From positions 1 through 12,771 of the forward strand of contig DUOL01000071.1 of assembly GCA_012838875.1 (NCBI GenBank): a stretch of 12,771 nt of DNA, written 5' to 3'. Numbering within the stretch: the stretch's first letter is position 1; each line of letters starts with the position of its first letter. Below the pieces are notes generated by a model. It had not been told where the DNA came from, made no database searches, and saw only the letters and a program-made list of their open reading frames with translations. Position numbers and translations under genes: made by a program. This stretch comes from Bacteroidales bacterium. Its GTDB lineage: Bacteria > Bacteroidota > Bacteroidia > Bacteroidales > WCHB1-69. Shown here one piece after another: positions 8,338 to 12,771 of this stretch.

Positions 8338-10416
8338 TTACTCTTTAATCAATTTTTTGGTGATAATACTATTTTTATTGCTGATTTTTATAAAATAATA
8401 ACCGGAAGCACAATTTCCCATATTAAATTCATGAACACCTGACGGTACTATCTTTTTATTTACCAGTCGTCCGCTGAAATCAAAAATTTCAACAGAATTA
8501 TAGTTACAGTCCGATAATAAAGTTAGGTAAAACTTGTCCGTTGTCGGATTTGGAAAGATAGAGCAAGAAAGTTGAGAAGTTGTGAAATCATCTATCCCGA
8601 CAGTGTTCAATGCTTTCAATACGGCAGCGAAGGCGTCAACCTTGCCGTATCCGAATCGGTCAATTCCGGCTTCTGTCGTATATCTGTCTTGATAAGCAGT
8701 TTCATGGAGAATTTGCTGAACTTGCAAAGCCGAAAGCAGAGGATTGGCTTGAAGAAGTAAAGCAACAACGCCCGCTACGTAAGGAGAAGACATTGAAGTC
8801 CCTGATAACGGAACATACTCATATTCCCGACCTTCAAAGGTAACAGTCGCCCAAGGAGAGCCGACATCATGGTCTGTAAAACTTGAAATCGCAGAAATGA
8901 CATTGCTGCCGGGAGCTGATATTTCCGGTTTCATTCGTCCGTCAATCGTAGGACCGGAACTTGAAAAATAGGCGATATAACTGTTTTGCCAATTATAATC
9001 GGAATTATATACGCCGGAAGAGTGTGCGGCAACTGTAATAGAGCGTTCTTGCGTTCCGGGAGTGCTCACGCCGCACTTGTTATCACCCGCCTTCCAACCC
9101 GTTAAAGGAGCGGAAAAATCAGTCCCCCAATTACCGACTCTACTCGTTAACTCTACCACATTCCAAGCGTGAAAATGCCCGCTATCCGCGAAAGCAACTA
9201 ACGCAAATTTATAATTGGTAGGTGTGGGCTTCTTAATATGTAAATAAGCCTTCGGTCTATCATTGTAAGGATTTCTCTTTTCTAAAGAAACTCTATAAAA
9301 GATGGTGTCGTTAGCTATTAGAAAAAAAGTGTCAATTTCGGAATCTCCATCACAAGTGTTAAAAATTGGAGAATCTGCTATTTTTTGGTATCCGCTGTTT
9401 AAAACTGAAAGATTAAAATTGAAACTATGATTCGGACAACTTATCATGCTAATACATTGCCCCCAATAATTTTCAGTCGGATAATTAAAAAACTCAATCT
9501 TAGTTTTCAGCGTGTCGGTAGAATTTTGAAAATCGTAATCAACATGAAAATTGACATCTCCATTATTACCCGCACTCGATACAAAAACAATCCCTTCGTC
9601 TGATAAGGTCTCAATCACATCATTGAGAGGTCCTTTTCCATCGGGATTATCCATATAATAGAGTCCCCAACTCATATTGATAACAAGCCTCTTCTCTTCC
9701 TCTTCAGCAACTCGTTTCATCCAATTAAAGGCATCCATAACGGAAGCCTCATCAACTAAAAACGTAGCAAAAAGCAAGTTCGCATCGTAAGCAACTCCGC
9801 GATATACGGTATGAGCACCGCTTCCACCGGCAATAGAGGCAACGTGCGTGCCATGATAATGATGACCGTAAATATTGCTTGTATCACATTGTGCTTCTAA
9901 CAACGCCTCTTTTCCTATAAGTTCAGTCCCATAAGTGAAATCAGTCGGCGGCGGTCCCGCTTGACGAAACTGGTCCCATGCTCGCAAAACCCTGTAATCT
10001 AATAAATTAGTGTCGTAAAAAGAGGGGTGAGTATAATCGAAACCCCAATCGGTAAAACCGATAATGACGTTTTTTCCGGAATAGCCTTGCGGCAAATCCG
10101 TACCATTCCAAACTTTGTCAACATTCCCATTTCGCACGGCTTTATTCAGTAACGGCTGTATTTTGCGAGCAGGCGATACTACTTCCACTCCCTTCATAGC
10201 TTTAACCGAATCGACATTTTCTTTGGGAAGCCAAACCGATATGATATTCCCCGTTTGTGAACGAATTTCCCCTTTTTGCTTCTCAAAAGCAGACTTGTCA
10301 AAATGTTCGTTTATTTTAATTAAGTACGATTCTTTATCCGCAGGCTGTGCAAATGCTGTTCCATAAAAAAGAATTACTATTAAAAAAATTAAAATAAGAG
10401 GTGAATAAAATTTCAT
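8338..10416 (-). CDS. Secreted S8 subtilisin-like protease with T9SS sorting tail
   Basis: This 692-residue precursor has a signal peptide (1-24, ending FAQ) and a propeptide-like region (about 30-90). The subtilase domain carries D123 (FTDWGF...HP), H188 (HGTHVASIAGG), the oxyanion N284 (SSAGNNGD) and S541 (SGTSMSSPYVAG), so the catalytic triad is complete. About 257 residues separate N284 and S541, against 66 in subtilisin, indicating an inserted domain of roughly 190 residues (about 290-455). The C-terminus (CSIFPNPTTDKF..., VEIFDFSGR, SGYYFIKI, ending KLIKE) is a type A T9SS sorting domain, so the enzyme should be exported and released or anchored at the cell surface. The start lies seven bases after the tau stop, suggesting coupling to dnaX, with no functional link evident. 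The substrate is unknown. Confidence 0.95.
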   Translation of the reverse strand: MKFYSPLILIFLIVILFYGTAFAQPADKESYLIKINEHFDKSAFEKQKGEIRSQTGNIISVWLPKENVDSVKAMKGVEVVSPARKIQPLLNKAVRNGNVDKVWNGTDLPQGYSGKNVIIGFTDWGFDYTHPSFYDTNLLDYRVLRAWDQFRQAGPPPTDFTYGTELIGKEALLEAQCDTSNIYGHHYHGTHVASIAGGSGAHTVYRGVAYDANLLFATFLVDEASVMDAFNWMKRVAEEEEKRLVINMSWGLYYMDNPDGKGPLNDVIETLSDEGIVFVSSAGNNGDVNFHVDYDFQNSTDTLKTKIEFFNYPTENYWGQCISMISCPNHSFNFNLSVLNSGYQKIADSPIFNTCDGDSEIDTFFLIANDTIFYRVSLEKRNPYNDRPKAYLHIKKPTPTNYKFALVAFADSGHFHAWNVVELTSRVGNWGTDFSAPLTGWKAGDNKCGVSTPGTQERSITVAAHSSGVYNSDYNWQNSYIAYFSSSGPTIDGRMKPEISAPGSNVISAISSFTDHDVGSPWATVTFEGREYEYVPLSGTSMSSPYVAGVVALLLQANPLLSALQVQQILHETAYQDRYTTEAGIDRFGYGKVDAFAAVLKALNTVGIDDFTTSQLSCSIFPNPTTDKFYLTLLSDCNYNSVEIFDFSGRLVNKKIVPSGVHEFNMGNCASGYYFIKISNKNSIITKKLIKE

Positions 10417-10423
10417 ACCGTAT

Positions 10424-11323
10424 TTATTCTTTAATGGTTAATTTTAATATTTCCATAAAGTTAGAAATGTCAGCATTCTCTTCACGTAAATAGTCGAGTT
10501 TCTCTTTGTTATCGTAAATTATTTTTTTGGTTTCCAAATTAGCGTCTACAAGGATAGAAATATCATCTATAGGAAACTTTACATGTTCTCTCAAATAGGC
10601 TAATACTTCATTTTTCTTACCTTTAAAATGCTCAAATTGAATATTGCTTTTAACTTTAACAACGATTTTATTATCCTGAAAATCAGGGGGAATGTCTTTT
10701 AAGGGGTGATGAATCGTAGGAAACTTTTCAAAAACGACACTCAACATCTCATTCCATACGTCAGTCGAAAGAGTTTGTGGCGTAGTCGTATGGTCGGGAA
10801 TTTGCTCATCTGTGCTCAAAACTTCACTTTCCTCCAAATCGCTATCTTCTTCTTCCGAAACATCGCTAAGCGATTGACTCTCAGTAGTTGCTCCGCCGGC
10901 TTCGCTGCGAACCTCTTTAACAACCTCTCTATCAACCTCTCTATCAACCTCTCTATCAACCTCTCTATCAACCTCTCCACCAATCTCTCCACCAATCTCT
11001 CTACCAACATCTTCGCTAACGCTAACCTCTCCGTTAACTTCTCCGTCAACTTTTTCAGTAGTTTCTTTGTCAAACGATCCGGTAGTTTTCTCAGCAATTT
11101 TTTCAACAACGTCTACTACTTCCGTTTCTTCGTTACACTCTTTTTCTTCGTTTTTAGCAGCAGGTTTTACTTGGTCGGTAGGACTATCTTTCACGACATC
11201 TTTAATCGGAATTGTCTTTTTGGAAGTCAGCGTATTAGGATTCACAAAACCGCTTTGAGTAATTTGCGGTTTCATGGAAACTCTATTCCCGTTGGTCGGT
11301 TGTTTCCCGTTTTCTTCTAAATT
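10424..11323 (-). CDS. dnaX: Tau-specific C-terminal part of DnaX in the +1 frame
   Basis: This frame lies +1 relative to the upstream dnaX ORF and reads NNLEENGKQPTNG directly across that ORF's stop. It holds a Gly/Asn/Lys-rich start, a long acidic low-complexity linker including EVDR repeats, and about 115 C-terminal residues (from LSTDVWNEML to KLTIKE) with predicted helix-strand content. From memory of the family, the ending (NKEKLDYLREENADISNF...) has the shape of the C-terminal domain of Bacteroidota DnaX, which binds the polymerase alpha subunit. The frame stays open upstream to an ATG at 11449, but that ATG lies inside the ATPase coding region and is unlikely to be a start. ATG 11275 could start a separate polypeptide. 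A fusion made by a +1 shift at the stop would be 678 residues. It ends seven bases before the subtilase start. Confidence 0.72.
   Translation of the reverse strand, partial: NLEENGKQPTNGNRVSMKPQITQSGFVNPNTLTSKKTIPIKDVVKDSPTDQVKPAAKNEEKECNEETEVVDVVEKIAEKTTGSFDKETTEKVDGEVNGEVSVSEDVGREIGGEIGGEVDREVDREVDREVDREVVKEVRSEAGGATTESQSLSDVSEEEDSDLEESEVLSTDEQIPDHTTTPQTLSTDVWNEMLSVVFEKFPTIHHPLKDIPPDFQDNKIVVKVKSNIQFEHFKGKKNEVLAYLREHVKFPIDDISILVDANLETKKIIYDNKEKLDYLREENADISNFMEILKLTIKE
10910..11005 (-). repeat. 12-bp tandem repeat encoding EVDR in the tau linker
   Basis: Eight 12-base units run without a break. Four exact copies of AACCTCTCTATC (plus strand, 10922-10969) are flanked by variants differing at one to three bases. 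On the coding strand each copy reads as Glu-Val-Asp-Arg, with the variants giving EVGG/EIGG and EVVK. The 12-base period preserves frame, so copy number can change by slippage without breaking the gene. There are no spacers, so it is not a CRISPR array. Confidence 0.93.
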
Positions 11324-11335
11324 ATTTTCCCTCCC
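11322..11335 (-). promoter_or_regulatory. dnaX: Candidate +1 frameshift site in dnaX
   Basis: The coding strand reads GGGAGGG, then AAAA, then TAA. In the upstream frame the codons are CGG GAG GGA AAA TAA. The purine tract contains GGAGG, a perfect Shine-Dalgarno core, two bases before the Lys codon that precedes the stop. A +1 slip of the Lys tRNA from AAA to AAT would enter the tau frame. This mirrors the prfB layout (SD-like tract, short spacer, sense codon, stop), but AAA to AAT leaves a wobble mismatch, so efficiency is uncertain. A sequencing indel in the G or A runs would give the same picture. Confidence 0.4.
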
Positions 11336-12461
11336 GTGATTGCCTGACCGCTTGTTGTCTTTGCGTATGCATATAATTTGCATTAATCTGCATAAGAGTA
11401 ATTTCGATAGAAAATCGTTTATTATTAGACAGTTTGTAGTTAAAATCACAATTATTGGCTAATTCGAGTGCTCGAAGTAGCAATAAAGAATCAATTTTCT
11501 TTGCTTGCTCAACAAATCTAACTTGCATTGTATTTGAAGTCTCCAACAGATGTGCCGTATTTGGATTTTGAGCAATAAGTAGATTTCTAAAATGTCCTGC
11601 CAAGCCCATTATAAAATGTTGTCCGTCAAATCCTCTATTTAAAATATCATCAAAAAGCAACAATGCGTCTGCGATATTATCGCTAAAGAGATAATCGGTT
11701 ATATTAAAATAGTTTTCAACGTCAAGCACGTTCAAGTTTTCAATTGCAGCTTGATAGGTAAGGTGGTTTCCCGAAAAACTTACTAATTGGTCGAAGATAG
11801 AAAGTGCATCGCGTAAGGCACCGTCAGCCTTATGGGCAATCACTCGAAGTGCCTCTTCATCAGCGGTAATATTTTCGTTCTCGGCGACAAATTGTAAATG
11901 TTTAACTATGTTATGGTCAGAAATTCTTTTAAAATCATAAAGTTGACAACGTGAAAGTATCGTAGGAATAATTTTATGTTTTTCAGTCGTTGCCAAAATA
12001 AATTTCACGTATGCCGGCGGCTCTTCCAATGTTTTTAAAAAAGCATTAAAAGCCGTAGAGGAGAGCATGTGCACCTCATCAATAATATACACTTTATATT
12101 TCGCACCCTGCGGATTAATACGCACCTGTTCGATTAAAGAACGAATATCCTCAACGGAATTGTTAGAAGCGGCGTCAAGTTCATAAACGTTAAAGGAGGC
12201 AGATTCATTAAAAGAACGACAAGATTCACACTCATTACAAGGTTCAAAATCTTCCGTTAAGTTCAAGCAGTTTAAAGCTTTAGCAAAAATTCGTGCGCAA
12301 GTCGTTTTCCCCACACCACGCGGTCCACAAAAGAGAAATGCCTGAGCTATCTGCTTGGTCTTAATAGAATTTTTTAACGTAGCTACAATCGCATCTTGCC
12401 CTACTACGGACTTAAAAGTCATAGGACGATATTTCCGTGCCGATACAATGAAATTCTCCAT
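11322..12461 (-). CDS. dnaX: DNA polymerase III gamma/tau subunit, ATPase core (gamma-like, 379 aa)
   Basis: This is the motor subunit of the clamp loader that places the sliding clamp on DNA for replication. The AAA+ core is complete: Walker A GPRGVGKT (47-53 region), a zinc module with C65, C75, C78 and C81, Walker B VYIIDEVH (124-131), the arginine-finger motif SRC (170-172), and sensor 2 GALRD (214-218). The collar helices follow, with IEITLMQI near 352-359. The frame then ends abruptly after 20 more residues (REGK-stop), far short of the usual 550-650 residues for a Bacteroidota tau. The missing tail is present in the overlapping +1 frame, so this ORF alone would give a gamma-like product. 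The start ATG 12461 gives the family's usual N-terminus (SARKYRPMTF) and lies about 60 bases below a promoter. Identity is certain; the reason for the early stop is not. Confidence 0.97.
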   Translation of the reverse strand: MENFIVSARKYRPMTFKSVVGQDAIVATLKNSIKTKQIAQAFLFCGPRGVGKTTCARIFAKALNCLNLTEDFEPCNECESCRSFNESASFNVYELDAASNNSVEDIRSLIEQVRINPQGAKYKVYIIDEVHMLSSTAFNAFLKTLEEPPAYVKFILATTEKHKIIPTILSRCQLYDFKRISDHNIVKHLQFVAENENITADEEALRVIAHKADGALRDALSIFDQLVSFSGNHLTYQAAIENLNVLDVENYFNITDYLFSDNIADALLLFDDILNRGFDGQHFIMGLAGHFRNLLIAQNPNTAHLLETSNTMQVRFVEQAKKIDSLLLLRALELANNCDFNYKLSNNKRFSIEITLMQINANYMHTQRQQAVRQSREGK

Positions 12462-12519
12462 ATTATATTGTATAGATTGAGATTGAAATTAGGATAAAAT
12501 AGAAGTAAAACCCTCTTTT

Positions 12520-12535
12520 TATCTCTGCAAAGATA
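12520..12535 (-). promoter_or_regulatory. Bacteroidota-type promoter for dnaX
   Basis: The minus strand reads TATCTTTG followed by CA (TATCTTTG at 12528-12535), a perfect match to the Bacteroidota -7 element TAnnTTTG. Transcription would begin near 12520, about 60 bases before the dnaX start. No good -33 TTTG is found at the usual 19-20 base spacing; the nearest TTG lies about 27 bases upstream. It would drive dnaX and probably the subtilase and rel behind it. Confidence 0.6.
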
Positions 12536-12663
12536 CATCAATATTTTTATTTTTTATTCATGCAACAAAGAATATTTTCAAAATTCATCACTATTTATTA
12601 TTCCCCATTTTTAGTTCATTTATTTAATTTTCAATCTTTAATTTTTTATTTTATTTTTAATTA
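12536..12663. other. AT-rich intergenic spacer
   Basis: This stretch is almost entirely A and T, with runs such as TTTTTATTTTTTATT, and has stop codons in every frame. I see no gene, RNA or clear operator in it. It separates the dnaX promoter from the GC-rich palindromic element. Confidence 0.7.
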
Positions 12664-12743
12664 GGGCGTGCCCCCTCGCTACGCTCGGGGGTCGGCGCCC
12701 GGTTCCAAGTCCGCGGGCACAAGCCGTGGGGACGCAAGGCGGC
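12664..12743. repeat. GC-rich palindromic intergenic element (REP-like)
   Basis: Base composition jumps from nearly pure A/T to mostly G/C within a few bases. The segment can form a nested hairpin: outer stem GGGCG (12664-12668) with CGCCC (12696-12700), inner stem CCCCC (12671-12675) with GGGGG (12687-12691), and loop TCGCTACGCTC. A second hairpin pairs GCCCG (about 12697-12701) with CGGGC (about 12713-12718), in competition with the first. I recall similar palindromes between genes in other Bacteroidota, but cannot confirm it. The element may continue past the window. Confidence 0.6.
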
Positions 12744-12770
12744 AAAAAGAGCTTACAAGCTCGCTTTTTT
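12744..12770 (+). terminator. Terminator-like hairpin with flanking A and T runs
   Basis: AAAAA is followed by the perfect five-pair stem GAGCT (12749-12753) and AGCTC (12758-12762) with loop TACA, then GC and TTTTTT (12765-12770). The A and T runs make it potentially bidirectional. No plus-strand gene in the window ends here, so it would act on transcripts arriving from the right on the minus strand, or is simply part of the palindromic element. Confidence 0.45.
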
Positions 12771-12771
12771 G

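Noticed and set aside
10910..11005. Possible CRISPR array
   Set aside because: The 12-base units are contiguous without spacers and lie inside a coding frame.
10706..11320. Plus-strand ORF of 204 codons with NLSI repeats
   Set aside because: It is the antisense shadow of the EVDR repeat and acidic linker of tau. The repeat keeps all frames open, and the minus strand makes better sense as the DnaX tail.
11322..11330. Classical -1 slippery heptamer G GGA AAA just before the dnaX stop
   Set aside because: It fits the X XXY YYZ pattern, but a -1 shift gives Ile-Ile and then TAG, so it cannot produce tau and would add only two residues to a gamma-like product.
11276..11449. ATG 11449 as start of a separate 341-residue protein
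   Set aside because: The first 40 residues overlap the conserved DnaX collar coding sequence in another frame and look like non-coding translation. Meaningful sequence begins only near the dnaX stop.
12698..12718. tRNA-like T-arm (GGTTCCAAGTCC)
   Set aside because: No acceptor, D or anticodon arm can be built around it, and the bases are better explained by the palindromic element.

Overview
The window comes from a member of the Bacteroidota, probably a Bacteroidales- or Flavobacteriia-like organism with a type IX secretion system (T9SS). Four things point there: AT-rich DNA; a subtilase with a T9SS-type C-terminal sorting tail; a giant surface protein built of SprB-type repeats; and two upstream regions carrying the Bacteroidota -7 promoter element TAnnTTTG. 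All genes lie on the minus strand, so the biological order runs from the right edge to the left.

Right edge (12462-12771): a GC-rich palindromic element with nested hairpins and a terminator-like hairpin, then a very AT-rich spacer, then a promoter facing dnaX. dnaX (11322-12461) encodes the complete clamp-loader ATPase core but stops at 379 codons. The expected tau tail continues in the +1 frame (10424-11323), with an acidic linker that holds a 12-bp tandem repeat (EVDR) and a C-terminal domain that looks like the end of Bacteroidota DnaX. The junction has a GGGAGGG tract, a two-base spacer, a Lys codon and TAA. This resembles the layout of the prfB +1 frameshift site, so the gene is either programmed to give gamma and tau, or broken by a mutation or sequencing error. 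Seven bases after the tau stop begins a secreted S8 subtilase with a T9SS tail (8338-10416). A complete bifunctional (p)ppGpp synthetase/hydrolase of the Rel/SpoT family (6024-8279) follows 58 bases later. The tight spacing suggests a dnaX-subtilase-rel transcription unit.

After a 167-base AT-rich spacer with its own promoter (elements at 5941-5948 and 5968-5971), the left half of the window is one uninterrupted reading frame (1-5856, 1952 codons, running off the left edge). It encodes a secreted, highly modular, adhesin-like protein. It has a signal peptide, a GSVSYTVGQ...EGVQQ N-terminal module, mixed Ig-like and SprB modules, a run of four Cys-x-x-Tyr-Thr-Trp...Cys-Asp modules, and a higher-order repeat of 579, 807 and 579 bp in which the middle unit has gained exactly one SprB module (228 bp).

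The secreted proteins (subtilase, giant repeat protein) are probably T9SS cargo. The housekeeping genes (dnaX, rel) look ordinary apart from the dnaX frame break. No mobile element, CRISPR array, rRNA or tRNA was found.
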